DNA of 64,000 nucleotides, from positions 5,030,030 to 5,094,029 of the forward strand of contig CM022666.1 in NCBI GenBank assembly GCA_012295275.1, written 5' to 3'. The notes beneath the pieces are model-generated. The model searched no databases, had not been told where the DNA came from, and was given only the letters and a program-made list of their open reading frames with translations. The DNA comes from Chrysomallon squamiferum (Eukaryota > Mollusca > Gastropoda > Neomphalida > Peltospiridae). Below are positions 1-11,960 of the stretch, one piece after another. Numbering within the stretch: position 1 is the first letter of the stretch; every line of letters begins with the position of its first letter. Made by a program: the position numbers and the translations under genes.

Positions 1-379
1 TATGAAATACATTAGCAATGAAAGATAGATTAAACACATTTTGTCAGAGTATTTTGTTAATGTTCTTTGATTTTAATGTTGATGGTTTAGGCTGATGTTC
101 CACTCCGCCGCAGCATACAGGAACACTTCATAACATATTTTGATATCACCCTTATTGCTATGAATAACTTCCATATTAAACATACTTCTGATACTAGAGC
201 AAGCTGGAGAATATTCAATGAAACACATTTTAACTGGAAATAAGACAAAAGTTGCAGAATAATATAATTTAAACATTCTGAATACAGTATTATTTCAGTA
301 CATTACATATCATGTAGTTTATATTTACAGGGAGACAGTATTAAATATTATATAAATAAGTACAGCACATACCATGTAA

Positions 380-660
380 TTTATACGTCTAGAGATACAC
401 TGTTAAAGATTAATAGACTGCAGTACATACCATGTAATTTATGTATCCAGTATTAAAGATTAATAGAGTGCAGTACATACCATGTAATTTATGTATCCAG
501 TATTAAAGATTAATAGAGTGCAGTATATACCATGTAATTTATGTATCCAGTATTAAAGATTAATAGAGTGCTGTACATACCATGTAATTTATATATCCAG
601 GAATATAGTATTAAATAATAAAATACAGTACATACCATGTAATTTATATATTCAAAGATA
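380..660. repeat. minisatellite with unit of about 57 bp
   Basis: At least four consecutive units share the phrases 'cataccatgtaatttat', 'gtatccag' and 'tattaaagattaatagag'. The same unit occurs in inverted orientation at about 41760-42070 and as single copies near 780-840 and 25300-25440. No coding frame persists through it. The first 1500 bases of the window otherwise hold only AT-rich sequence in which I see no gene. Confidence 0.75.
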
Positions 661-1509
661 TAATATTACAGATTCACTATTGCAAATAATATGTATTCTG
701 TGTATCATTTTAGAAACAAATGAGGTCCTGTGGTGTAGAGTATAAATGAATACATTAATGTGTATATCCAAGGATATAATATACAAAAATATTACAGTAC
801 ATATCATGTAATTTATAAATCAAAGGATATAATATTAAAGATTCAGCATGTACATGTACAGAGAATGTTCTTGTATGGTATTTGTTCTGTACACAATAGA
901 TTATCTACTGCAGAAGTTCTATGTACACATATGTTTTTGTACAGTTGATATCTAAACATGTACATCTGTGGATGCTGTAAATATAATTAATGTTAAATGA
1001 TAAAGAATACTCCATGCATAATGGCTTTTCTTTGTACAATGAATATATAATGTATGTACTGTTGATGGTCTGTGCTCTGTAAATATGTACAGTGGATGTT
1101 CTACAAACAGTGAATGTGTTCTATGGATGTTCTGTGTAAAATGAGTGTGTACTGTATTCAGTGAATGAATATTTACATATTATTGTTTTTCTATATAAAC
1201 TGACTGATGAAAGTTAAATGTTCACTGATTGGTCTAAAATGAATAATACAAGTTAAGTATTCTTTATACAGTCTGTACTCATGCACTGAAACGATAAGAG
1301 TAATAAATGTTTATATATATGTTACATCTGAAATTTCTTGTAAAATTTGCATAATAAATAATAGATTTAAGGCATTTTGTTTTATCAGAATAAGAATTTT
1401 GTTTTTAGAAGTATTTCAGAATCGTAAATATTAGGATTATTAATTATATTATCACTATCATCATCATTATTATTACTTTTTATTATCACTTTCATCATCA
1501 TCATTGTTT

Positions 1510-2330
1510 CTGTTAGCTGTTATCATTGTTGTTAAATAAAGACTACAGTGATACCTCTGGTCACCTGTTCATAATTTACATTTGCTTTAAAAGTAGTAAA
1601 AATGTCTTGTTGTGCATTTGTCATTTTCTTCTTATTTTTTCTTTCTTTGTTTCTTCGATTGTTTGTTTCTTTTTCGTTGTTGTTGTAATAACAAGTAAAA
1701 TTATTGAGATCATTTTTCAGCTCACTTTTCGCTTCTACACCAGTCAGCGACATGATTCAATTTTTATTTTATAAAGCAAAATTTGTATACTTTATAGACT
1801 ATGTAAAATATTGCACTTATATAATATGTACATATCACATACTTATATAGATACACCTACAGACGTGCACATTCAAACACATGTATCATGTTTACGTTTT
1901 AATAGTTAAGCAGTCGCCCTTGACACCGACGACAAATAACTGCACCTCACTGGAAAATCTTTTAACATGCCGGGTGCATTATCTTTAAAAATAGATCTAC
2001 CGAGTAATGTTTATAAATAGTTCTTTCCTAAGTGACTCAGCTGATTCAAAATGCACGGCCAACGTGTTCTCTTTGAGTCCTGCCTACAATGACGTCGCTG
2101 GCTGTAAAATGTACACGTGACGTCAGATTGATATCTCACACACTACCAAGTTCATTGACGTGATTTCTATTATCTCTAGGCCATAGAAATATGCTGAACA
2201 ACTGTGCTCCTTCGTGGATCTTGTGTAGATATATACTGTAGTGCATAGCTGGAGTGTATTAGGACATTTGAAATTAGATAATGTAGATGTTCTTGATTAA
2301 ATTTTTGATAATTTATTTAGAGTTAGACTA
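1510..2330. repeat. dispersed repeat block with a CRE-like palindrome
   Basis: This block starts with a run of ATC-type trinucleotides followed by 'aataaagactacag'. It recurs around 14270-14700 (direct) and, inverted, around 24390-24630, 25850-26160, 29880-30240, 31400-31740, 36700-36960 and 37190-37540. The copy here contains a perfect TGACGTCA palindrome at 2118-2125. The open frames across it on both strands are rich in Phe, Val and Asn and look non-coding. It behaves as a dispersed repeat or as a piece of the larger duplicated block. Confidence 0.6.
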
Positions 2331-4540
2331 TTGAAGAGTAATTAAATAAAAAAATAACAAACTACTTGGTTAATAGTCAGTTGTTAAGTTTTTCCTTCTT
2401 TGTTTCTGTTCATACACGTACATCACATGTACTTGACGTAGTCTAGTTTCTGTCACAAAAACAACTCAGGGCAAACTGAACAAAGCAATATTCTTAAAAT
2501 ACATCACTCTGTGTGTGTGTGTGTGTGTGTGTGTGACTTCTTTGTATTTTTTGTTTGTTGTTCTTTCTTTCTTCTTGTTGTTACTTTCTTATTGTTGTTT
2601 TGTTTTGAATTTTTTTTTTTTTTTTTTTTTTTGTTTGTTTGTTTTCTTCCGGCTCACCATTGGACTGATTACATCAACAATTAACTGCAAAGTACTAAGC
2701 TGACATAATAGTATGTACCCGTGTATAAAATGACATTGTAGATATTACAAAAGTCACGTTTTTGACAACACTTCTGTTTATATGTTTCTCGATGGGATTG
2801 GCAGTGGAGGGTTTCTAGAGCATTCTCGAATGATTTGTATACATAGCCTTTGAACAGAAAGTATCATATTCTTATGATGACATCTGCTTTGTTTGAATTT
2901 TTTTTTTCTTTTTGTTATATTTATTTATTTGCTGTGGGTTTCGTAGTTAATGTGTAGTCATTTAACATACTATGAAGAAAATGAGCCAAGTTATTATATA
3001 TATCTTTTTGGTGTTTTTTAATAGTAGTTGTAGTAGTAGTAGTAATAGTAGTAGTTGTTGTTATCATTATTACGATTGCTTTTGTCATTATTGTTAAATA
3101 AAGAGTATTGCTGACTTCTATTCCTGTGTTAAGTAAGCGACACAAAATAACAACAAAATGAAATGATATAGTCTGAGTATCACGTGGTAGAATTTTACAG
3201 CCAGGATTTGTCATCTTACACAAAATCGGAATAAATTAATGTAGTCATCCTGGAACAAATCCAGGATAACGGTCGCTGTCCACTGAACGCACTGTGTAAC
3301 TAGTTATGTAGATGTTTGCTCTTCTGTGTTAATCCTTACGTGATTGTTGTGACCGATTACAATTATTCTATCCATCTATATTATTCTTTATTGCTTTACT
3401 GAATGTTCAGACTCTCAAGTTCGCCAATTTTGACAAAATGTAACGCTCTGCATTCTAATGACCATACATCAAAGAATGTACCTCACCATTCTTGTTGAAA
3501 TGAGTATTATTAAAAAAACACTTTGACAACGATTCTTGAAATAGTACTGGTAATTAAACATGAATTTTATGGGTTTTATGCATGTACGCTTTCACACACA
3601 CAAATACATATTAACATGAAATAACTGAATGTTTCAGGATTTACATGTAAAGACTGGTTTCACAAATTGACCAGAAATATATATAAATATGTGATGCGTG
3701 TATTATGTAAGAATATTGTTAGGATTTGTAAATATTGTTGCATTTTCTTATATTTTTACTTTTTTAGATGAAGTTTGATGTGTTTCCTCACTGAATACAG
3801 AACACGATGGATTTTTGTTGCCACAGTTTTTTTTCTTATTAGATTGTTCATGTGTTCACACTTTTGTTTAATAGATGTTACTTGTGAGTGGATTTCTTTG
3901 ATGTTTGTCAAGTTTTGAATCCTACTGTTGTTGTTGTTGTTGTTGTTGATATTATTATTATTAATAATTTATTTGTTTATTTATTGATATTGTTGTTGTT
4001 GTTGTTGCTATTTATTCAATTAATTAATGTATATATTTTATTTATATGGAGATTATATTTATTTCATATTTATTATATACACAGATAATATTTTTTCAAT
4101 TAATTTTGTTAAATAATGTTTACTGTACTTGGTTACACACACATTCTTTGGACAGTTGCCAGTATTTCAAATAACATCATATTTAAATTATGATGTTGGC
4201 TTGTGTCACGTGAACGTTTTCCGAGAATCAATAATGAGTACTCTCTTTCTCCGGGAACTGGACTTCCCACCAAAGCTATAAATAGATGTGAGTCAGTAGT
4301 TGAACTTTTATGGGAAACATATTACTAGTAGACAGATTCAGAAAAGTATTGTTATAAATAAATAAATTTGTTGTTGTTGTTGTTGTAGTTACTGCTGTTG
4401 AAAATTCAAATGAATATCGATACTTTTTTTGTTTCGTTCTTAATGAAATGCTCGGTCGATTCATTAACAAAGCAGCAGCTAGGTCAGAAACGCCATTTGC
4501 AACACAAAGCACGATTCACAAAATGTGTGTGTGTGTGTGT
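1800..4540. repeat. segmental duplication, unit 1
   Basis: This stretch matches, in inverted orientation, about 26700-29310. Its right part (from about 2880) also matches 16500-18135 and 22930-24181 in direct orientation. Diagnostic shared phrases are 'tgatgcgtgtattatgtaag', 'gaatgttcagac' and 'gtggtagaattttac'. Copies differ by point changes and by microsatellite lengths. I see no convincing exon inside it; the short open frames lie on trinucleotide tracts. Confidence 0.75.
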
Positions 4541-5424
4541 GTGTGTTTCTTGAGATTAAGGTTAACGAGAAGTAACAAATAACATTTTTCAAGAACCGAG
4601 CTTTTCCGTTACATGTAATCGTTAAATATAATATTCATAAATAAACTTCGTGAACTTATTACTTCTGTTGTACTGGTTGCTATTGTTGTAGTTCTTCTGA
4701 TTATCATCATTATTATTATTAATATTACTATTGCTGCTGTCGTTGTTAAATATAGACTGCAGCGTCATACTGATCACGTTTTCAGTAACTGATTCTAATC
4801 GATATACAATAATACTATCACGTGCCGGGATTTCCAGTAAGCAATCAGTATGTCAAGGTCGGTGTATTTATAGAGAAGGAACTATACTCTCCCAACACAG
4901 AAACGCAAAATAGTTGTAAACTCACACATATCGATCTGTATAATGTATGAATAGAATGACACTTGGTGATTCAAACGTATAGCTTTTGTTAGTCGCCAAA
5001 AAGCAGGTAACACAAAATAAAGGCTACGACCATGTTTATTAGTCAAAACGTCCCCGCATGCAAACCACGTTACCAGTGTATCTGCACGTGCGCAACATGA
5101 AACTTGAATACGAGGGTTATAAAAATGCAAGGTTTTCGAATATTTCTGTTCCTTATTTTTGTTCTCACCCAACATCAAACAAATGTCACGACTGAGTGAA
5201 TCCATGCGCATACATATTAACAAGAGTTTGGTCACGAAAAATGGTGTCCTATTTTTGTGGTACTACGGTGTTTTTATGCTGTGTACCGGAGTAGACACTG
5301 ACATGCGCATTTAGGCAAAAATATGATAAAATGGAAGTGTACAGGTAAAAAAATCTTAATATATAAGGTTATTGAACTTACTGGGTAAAAAGAATTAAGT
5401 TGGGTAAACGTGCATTCCTCTTAG

Positions 5425-5520
5425 CCAATCAAAAATGAACGCGTTAGTTGCTAGAGAATATCATACTATCGTTTCAAAGTTTCTGGTATAAAAAAGCCTG
5501 TTATACAGCGTTTCTGTCAT
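5425..5520 (+). promoter_or_regulatory. Core promoter of TNF-ligand copy A: CCAAT box and TATA box
   Basis: A CCAAT element lies at 5425-5429 and a TATA box (TATAAAAAA) at 5487-5495. Transcription would start about 30 bases downstream. The same pair stands ahead of copy D (ATTGG 50584-50588, TATA 50519-50525) and copy E (ATTGG 62889-62893, TATA 62825-62831) on the opposite strand. Conservation of order and spacing in three copies, each followed by a conserved splice donor, supports a real promoter. The start site itself is inferred. Confidence 0.65.
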
Positions 5521-5565
5521 AGCCGTGCTTCACTCCATTGTGAACAAAAAGGCAGCCTAATTTAG
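5518..5565 (+). other. First non-coding exon of TNF-ligand copy A
   Basis: The exon follows the TATA box and ends in AG before GTATGT at 5566. Its sequence ('gtgcttcactcca', 'cctaatttag') is conserved in copies D (ending at 50459) and E (ending at 62755), each followed by a GTAAGT or GTATGT donor. It carries no conserved start codon. The 5' end is a guess from the TATA position. A possible alternative leader exon ends near 5841 ('gctggcag' before GTAAGA) and has a matching donor on the minus strand near 62312. Confidence 0.55.
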
Positions 5566-5700
5566 GTATGTAAATGTTTTACTTATTTCATAGGTTATAT
5601 ATATTTATATAAAATTATAATTTCACTTATTTCATAGGTAATATATATTTATATAAAATTATAATTTCATTTATTTCATAGGTTATATTTATTTATAAAA
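5566..5700. repeat. intron-1 minisatellite (about 46-bp unit), copy A
   Basis: Units of 'ttatttcataggttatatat' plus 'atttatataaaattataat' are repeated about three times directly after the first splice donor. Arrays of the same unit occupy the same intron position in copy D (about 50205-50440, five units) and copy E (about 62560-62745, four units). A two-unit orphan lies at about 16402-16475. Confidence 0.75.
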
Positions 5701-6827
5701 AAATATAAATTAACAATGCTGTTTAGGATTTTTACACGTCCTAATTTCATTTGTATAATACCATATTTTGTGGTATTGCACCAACTTGAAAAAATAAAAC
5801 ATCGCGGTAAGGTCGATAAGTTTCTAACACATGCGCTGGCAGGTAAGAATAATAACAGCCACAGAAAATACAGCACTCATTTATTTATCTGGTATTTCGA
5901 AAATGTGCAAAATGCACGTGCAATTCGTGCCACTGGCAGCTTAATGTAACAGTTCTGTGGTTATAAAGCAGGAAAAGTGAGTTATCAGATTCACGTTGCG
6001 ATCTATAAACAATAACGTTCACGGTAGTTTGAATTTCTGTCACTGAGAGGAAACCAGCCCTGGACTTGATCTTTCGAGGACGATACAGTATCAGCAAACA
6101 GAGCGGATATGTAGAATGAGGCCCTGGCATTCTTTGACAGGTTTTTTCTGTCTTTGCACTAAACCAACTAGCCAAGGTTTTAGGAACGGAGAAAGAGAAC
6201 ATTACCTCAGCTGTTTTTGTTTTTTCGATCGGAGCAAAAATGTTTACAGAAGTGTTTCAAGAACCAGACGATCTACCTTAGAAGGTGATTAAATGTGTTG
6301 TTGAAACTTTGACAGTACTTTAGTCAAGGTATTTTCCTTCTTGCTTGTGAAATCTGATGTCCGCTGGTTTAAGAGAACATCGAACTTTCCGCTATTAAGC
6401 CCTACCCGAGTTCACCGAGTGCTGTTGTTCGTTTTTGAATTTTTCACAATAAAAAACACATTTTAGTGATTTAATTAAATCTTCAAAATCTATCGAGCGA
6501 GAACTGTTTTCTAACTTCTTGGAAAAATAGGATGATTTGGCGGTAGAATACTGGAAATAAGCCATCATCGCCTTGGTCAGTCAACTGATTAAAATACACC
6601 CACTTGATTGGATATTTATTTCACTTCACGATATTGAATATTTATTGCGCGCTTTGCTATCTCAAACTGTTTTTCGCTTATTTTCATTTTGTTATATTGT
6701 CTTCATTCTTAGAAACTTACATATCTGATTGCCAATTTACTGTAACATTTTTTCCTATACATTTATTTTAAGAGAAAAAACAATATATTTATTTTTAATT
6801 ATTTTTTAAAATCCTACCTCTTTCCAG

Positions 6828-6975
6828 TGACATAAATAACTTCGGACGAAAAACTTTACTCCTTACATTCCTCAACAATTGGAGACAAATTCTGTGGCAT
6901 CAGATTCCAAGGGCTTCATCAGGAGGATTATCTGTTCTATTAGACATCGCTGTGCTGTCATATTGGATTTCAGTG
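6828..6975 (+). other. Second non-coding exon of TNF-ligand copy A
   Basis: A pyrimidine-rich tract with CAG acceptor ends at 6827, and the exon ends at 6975 before GTGAGT. The 148-nt exon is conserved in copy D (49354-49501) and copy E (61838-61986), with a truncated version in copy B (to 12516). Shared phrases include 'aggaggattatctgtt' and 'tgtcatattggatttcagtg'. Reading frames are not kept between copies, so it is probably 5' untranslated. Confidence 0.65.
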
Positions 6976-7337
6976 GTGAGTATTTGTACACAGTAGCTTA
7001 CAGGGCATTCACTGAAAATTGAAAAGAGAAACTTTTGCTATTTTTTTTTTGGACATCACATAGGAACATTATCGATGTAAATATCTCTTGGTATTTTTTT
7101 CTTTTACTTTTTTTTCTTTGAAAGAATATTATACTGAATTTTTTGCACTTGTGTATATTGTATGTGAATTTGTTAAGTTTTATATTTGTGTGTATGTACA
7201 AGTGTATATTTTTTGTTTGCTGAAATAATGTGTTATATAGGTGTGTGTATATTGTGACTGTGTATGTGTGCGTGTGTGTGTATTTATCTTGGTATTATTT
7301 ATTACTAATAACATTTTTCTTTTCGCCATGTTTTCAG

Positions 7338-7633
7338 ATTACTTCTAAAGGAAATAAAAGTTGTTACATAAAATGGTACCAGTTCGTCCAGTCATTGCCA
7401 TTTCTCTTATGGTACTAAACTTCATTCTCACCAGTTTCATTTTATCTGTAACATTAAAAGAATTTCTGAACAGAGAAACCAACGTGTTGCTTGACAGGGA
7501 ACTGTGTGTGAAAATCTCGTGCAAACCAGGAGAAAACTGTTGTGATGACAAATCTACGAAGAGAACCAGGAACAATACCACGTATTGCTGTTACAGAGAT
7601 GGAGAAAAAGTGATCAGTGAAATTATGAAAAAG
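7338..7633 (+). CDS. TNF-superfamily ligand copy A, N-terminal exon (membrane anchor and six-Cys module)
   Basis: The acceptor CAG ends at 7337, the ATG is at 7373-7375 in a good context (acataaaATGG), and the coding part ends at 7633 before GTAAAT, giving 87 codons in phase 0. The protein begins MVPVRP, then has a hydrophobic segment at about residues 7-28. One Arg before it and acidic residues after it suggest a type II signal anchor; a cleaved signal peptide is the alternative. Next comes a module with cysteines at 45, 50, 56, 57, 72 and 73 (C-x4-C-x5-CC-x14-CC) and an N-glycosylation site NNTT at 67-70. The exon is intact in this copy, but a downstream exon carries a stop. Copies C, D and E have homologous exons. 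The Cys module is not a feature I know from vertebrate TNF ligands. Confidence 0.75.
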
Positions 7634-7889
7634 GTAAATTCTGTTTTTAATTCTAAAAATTTATATTCCATAAATACATTAACTGAAAAAAAATAATGTT
7701 TTCTGTAGATATGAAATTAAGAAAGAGGTAAATTCACTATGAAAATAATAAAAAAGTTAAATTCATTATAAATGAAATAATAATATTTGAATTATGAAAA
7801 GGAGAAATTAATAGTGCTGAAAAATATTTATAAATTTAAAATTGATTATAATGGACTAGTTTCAAACTGGATATTAACATTCTTTTTAG

Positions 7890-7926
7890 AAACTGACTGA
7901 AAGTCATACAAAAGCTGAGAAAAGTG
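7890..7926 (+). CDS. TNF-ligand copy A, 37-nt linker exon
   Basis: A TTTTTAG acceptor ends at 7889 and a GTAAGT donor starts at 7927. The exon reads KLTESHTKAEKS plus one base, so it starts in phase 0 and ends in phase 1. The same exon is 37 nt in D (48404-48440) and E (60656-60692) and 36 nt in the broken copy C (40441-40476). It contributes a short hydrophilic part of the extracellular stalk. Confidence 0.65.
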
Positions 7927-8218
7927 GTAAGTTAATACAGACACATATATACACACACAGACATACGTAAAAAGACAAAGTCGCAGAAACGCGGGCACAC
8001 ACAAAAAAAGTCATAAACACATACATATACAAACACAGACAGACAAACATACAGAAAAAGACCCACACACAAACAGAAACACTTAGGCACACACATTTAA
8101 ATATCCAAAAATTTTCCTATAATTATGGATTTGTATGTACGTGCATATTTGTGTACAGTCTATGTATGTAAACATGTACAAGTGTATATTTATGTGTGTT
8201 TGATTGTGTGTGTTTCAG

Positions 8219-8298
8219 AACCTAAACTTAAGCAGATCAGAGATGTTGCTTATCTTTTGAATTTAGATAATAAAAACAATGTGTACGAATCTATATAG
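8219..8298 (+). pseudogene. Copy A, duplicated stalk exon (exon A), probably not used
   Basis: A GTTTCAG acceptor at 8212-8218 is followed by a frame reading EPKLKQIRDVAYLLNLDNKN. It then runs through VYESI into a TAG stop at 8296-8298, with no donor in the phase needed to join the next exon. It is clearly homologous to the following stalk exon (EQKLK...), so it is an internal exon duplication. In copy E (to 60526) it has lost one base, and in copy C it is missing. It is probably a dead exon; a truncated splice form is the alternative. Confidence 0.55.
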
Positions 8299-8332
8299 TT
8301 ATACATGTATCAGTAGTCTACATGTGTCTGTA

Positions 8333-8365
<33 letters not shown>

Positions 8366-8369
8366 TCAG

Positions 8370-8477
8370 AACAGAAACTTAAGTAGGTCAGAGAGGTCGC
8401 TTATAAATTGAATAATAAAAACAATGTGAAGACGTCAGCTCATCTACAAATGGAAGTGAATACAACATATGACAAAA
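8370..8477 (+). CDS. TNF-ligand copy A, stalk exon B with in-frame TAG
   Basis: The acceptor TTTCAG ends at 8369 and the donor GTAAGA follows 8477. The 108-nt exon is symmetrical (phase 1 to phase 1) and encodes a polar, probably helical stalk reading KLNNKNNVKTSAHLQMEV. Codon 5 of the exon is TAG at 8384-8386, where copies D and E have CAG (Gln). A transcript that includes this exon would end before the TNF domain. Skipping it joins the 37-nt exon to the TNF exon in frame and gives D-T-W-K at the junction. A recent nonsense mutation or a sequencing error are the other possibilities. Confidence 0.6.
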
Positions 8478-8887
8478 GTAAGAATACAAATAGTAGTAGC
8501 AGTGGTAGCAGTAGTAGTAGTAGTACTAGTAGTAGATTACTAGTAGTAGTAGTAGTAGTAGTAGTAGCACAGTAACTGTACTGTTAAAAGAGGTGATTTG
8601 ATAATAAATGTGGTAGTAGTAAAATAGAAGTAATAGTAGTTGGTCTGGTAAAAGTAGTTGTAGTAGTTATCACATAGTTATTAGTAGTGGTTAGGAAATA
8701 ATAGAAGAAATTGTGATAACATTAGTATTAGCACGATAGTAGTAAAAATATCAATGATGGTACTAAAGTAGTCAATAGCAGGAGTTTGTAGTAGTTATAG
8801 AAATATATTAGTAATACTAACTACCACTGTTGACAATTTAAAATAAAAATATTATTTCAAAATAATTTCTTCTTACAAACTTTTCAG

Positions 8888-9279
8888 ACACATGGAAGCC
8901 TCTCATTAAATGGACGTTGTCTGGTAAAAGATCGTTTGTGAAAGGAGGTGTTGCTGTTGTCGCTGACGGGATTCAAGTAAAAGAAGCTGCTTACTACTTC
9001 ATATACAGCAATGTTTTATTCCATGCCAACCAAGTCACAGGGCTAGAATACGCTAGACTGTGTCACTCAATTGAAACATATCCAGATGGTGATGTCCTCT
9101 ACAGAAATCCTCAAACAACATGCAAACTGCGAAGACAAAGCAATGCAGGTTTTTTTCCTTCCTACATTGGAGCTGTTTACTACATGAAAGCCAATGACAC
9201 TGTAGTGGTGAGAACATCAGCTGTGAAGAACATTTTGAGAGATCCTGAGACAACCTACTTTGGTCTGTATATGCTGTAA
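8888..9279 (+). CDS. TNF-superfamily ligand copy A, terminal exon with TNF homology domain
   Basis: A TTTTCAG acceptor ends at 8887; the exon opens with two bases completing a codon and runs to TAA at 9277-9279, about 130 residues. It is a complete TNF homology domain. YYFIYSNVLF matches the strand-C signature of TNF ligands, SYIGAVYYMKANDTVVV matches the strand F-G region (family form like 'AGVFQLKKGD'), and TTYFGLYML is the terminal strand H motif. RLCHSIE and TTCKL supply the cysteine pair that joins the CD and EF loops in TNF. By family knowledge it would form trimers that bind TNF receptors. The exon itself is open, but the full gene carries a stop in the stalk exon. Downstream is an (AAT)n tract. 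Confidence 0.85.
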
Positions 9280-9309
9280 AATTGTTACGAATGACCTGAA
9301 TTATAACTG

Positions 9310-9450
9310 TTCATATAATGATAATAATAGTAGTAGTAATAATAATAATAATAATAATAATAATATTAATAATATTAATAATAATAATAATATTAATAAT
9401 ATTAATAATAATAATATTAATAATGGTAATAATGGTAATAATGGTAATAA
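9310..9450. repeat. (AAT)n / (GTAATAAT)n tract after copy A
   Basis: An impure AAT repeat follows the stop codon. The open frames of Asn or Ile on the plus strand here are artefacts of the repeat. Similar (ATT)n tracts follow copies D (46817-46876) and F (58930-59000), so the tract belongs to the duplicated unit. Confidence 0.8.
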
Positions 9451-9479
9451 TTCTGTGGTTGTTTGTGATTTGTGATGTT

Positions 9480-10069
9480 GGTATATCTAACCTTTTTACA
9501 TTTATTTTTATATTTGTTCCATTACTAATTAGTTATGCTATTGGAATATGATTTAAAATGATTACATAATTGCTGGCGATACATGAACTGAATAAGAGTA
9601 ATTAACAACGAAGCGGAGGAAGCCTCATTCAATCAGTACTGCTGTACTATGAGGCATTGTTATTGTATAAATGGAGTATTACTGTCATAGATAAATAAAT
9701 TTGTGCTCTTGAAGTTGTTGTCACTGTTGTTGTTACTGTTGATGAAAATTGAAATGAGCACCGATACTATATTTCTGACAATTTGTCTTACATGTCATCA
9801 TAGCTATGTCCACTCCAAGAACAAAATCTGTTTAAAGACTGTTCCTGTAATAGTGTATTGAATTTTCTCTGTTTGTTTTCCAGATTAAAAACTTTTCGTT
9901 TCTTTCTCGTACTCTGTACTCTGACTCTGTGTCTCACTCAAACGCACGTACGCACACACACACTAGGTGTTAAGAAATTCGACTAGGTGTTAAGAAATTC
10001 TGAAATTCTCTTTACGTTTTCCTTCTGAAAACTAATCTTTGTTTTCTCTTTGTGTTTAATAGTTTTCAG
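9480..10069. other. No gene seen; flank of copy A shared in inverted form with copy D
   Basis: The phrases 'gctggcgatacatgaactga' and 'gaagcggaggaagcctcatt' recur inverted at 46630-46720. The second half ('cgtttctttctcgtactctg') recurs inverted near 43320-43380 and 53350-53400. I see no start codon with a convincing frame. Confidence 0.5.
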
Positions 10070-10362
<293 letters not shown>

Positions 10363-10632
10363 TATTGATGGTCTGTATTCAGTAAATCTGTACAGTGGAT
10401 GTTCTAGAAACAGTGAATGTGTTCTAGGATGTTCTATGTAAACTGAATGTGTGCTGTATTCAGTAAATAAATATTTACATAACAATGATTTTCTATATAA
10501 ACTGACTGACGAAAGTTAAATGATCACTGATTGGTTTATAATGAATAATACAAGTTAAATGGGTGATCCAGTTAAAAAGGATTTTCTTTATACAGTATGT
10601 ACTCATGCATTAAAATTATCAGAGTAATAAAT

Positions 10633-10634
<2 letters not shown>

Positions 10635-10691
<57 letters not shown>
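10635..10691. repeat. (TA)n microsatellite
   Basis: A pure TA tract of about 57 bp. The (YI)n open frame over it is an artefact. Confidence 0.9.
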
Positions 10692-10694
<3 letters not shown>

Positions 10695-11699
10695 CTTTTA
10701 AAATTTCCTGTACAATTTGTATAATGAACAATCAATTTATAGCATTTTTTTGTTTTATCACAATAAGAATTTTCTTTTTAGAAGCATTTCAGAATCGTAA
10801 ATATTATGATTATTAATTTTATTATGTCTATCATAATTATGATTAACTTTATTACCACTATCATCTTCATCATTATTACTACTGCTATATTATTACTATA
10901 TAATCATGATTACTAGTATTATTCTTTCTACTACTCGTACTAATTTATTAAATTTTCCATCATCATCATCATTTTAATTAGTATTGTTTGCTGCTGTCGT
11001 TGTTGTTAAATAAAGACTACTCTATTCGAGGTCACAGTAAGGATTCAAGAAAGCTAAAGAAACACCACACAGAGGTTCACCTTTCTTATTTATTCTTACA
11101 ATGACCTTGACATGCTGACTGCTTACAGGAATGCCGGCGCCACTATTATTTTCACTACGATCTTTTTGACAATCCTACACACCACTCTTTTCTTTATATG
11201 TTTTTCCATGTGATTGGCAGTGGATGACTTCCAGCACATTCTCGAATGTCAAAAAGTTCGTGGGGAAAAAATCTCAGCATGTGATAGTAGTATTATATCA
11301 ATTAGTAAAATGTATCGAACACGTGAACAGAAGTAACTCTATACATTAGAGGCAACAACAACAACAACCACAACATCAGATTTATTTATTTATAACAATG
11401 AAAATGCATTCGTACTTTCTGAATCAGTCTGTTAGTAATACGGTTGACATAACTTTATCAACTTAATAACAGAATATACCTGAGATAATAATAAATATTT
11501 TTATTTAATTTAATTTTATAAAATGTATGTAATATATGTCTATGTGTCTATGCAGTGTCGACAGCTCCAATATGGAAAAGAATAAAACTTTCTTGCTGTC
11601 TTCGTGCTAAAGAATAATATGCTAAAATTATCTGTGAGTATTCAAAGCCTGACAAACATAAAAAATCCCTTCACTGGTAATATCGATGAATTGAGCAAA

Positions 11700-11960
11700 C
11701 ATCTGCTATAAACTTTATTTATTTATTTATTTATTTAATTATTTAATTATTTGTTTATTTGTTTCTTTATTTTTATTTGTTTATTTGTTTCTTTATTTTT
11801 ATTTGTTTATTTTACTGTATTTGTTTTATTTCATTTCATTTTATTATTATTTTTTGTTAATTAATTTATTTATTTCACTTTACTTTTTATCACTTTTTAT
11901 TTATTTTACGGTATTTTACTTTATTTATTTATTTAACTAAACAATTAATATTTCATATTT
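11700..11960. repeat. (TTTA)n-rich low-complexity tract
   Basis: Degenerate TTTA and ATTT units. Related AAAT-rich tracts occur in inverted form at 25440-25620, 35560-36020, 51130-51300 and 63450-63840. The 10.8-12.4 kb interval holds only this, ATT/ATC-rich sequence and a dispersed repeat piece near 11200-11450; I see no gene there. Confidence 0.75.
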
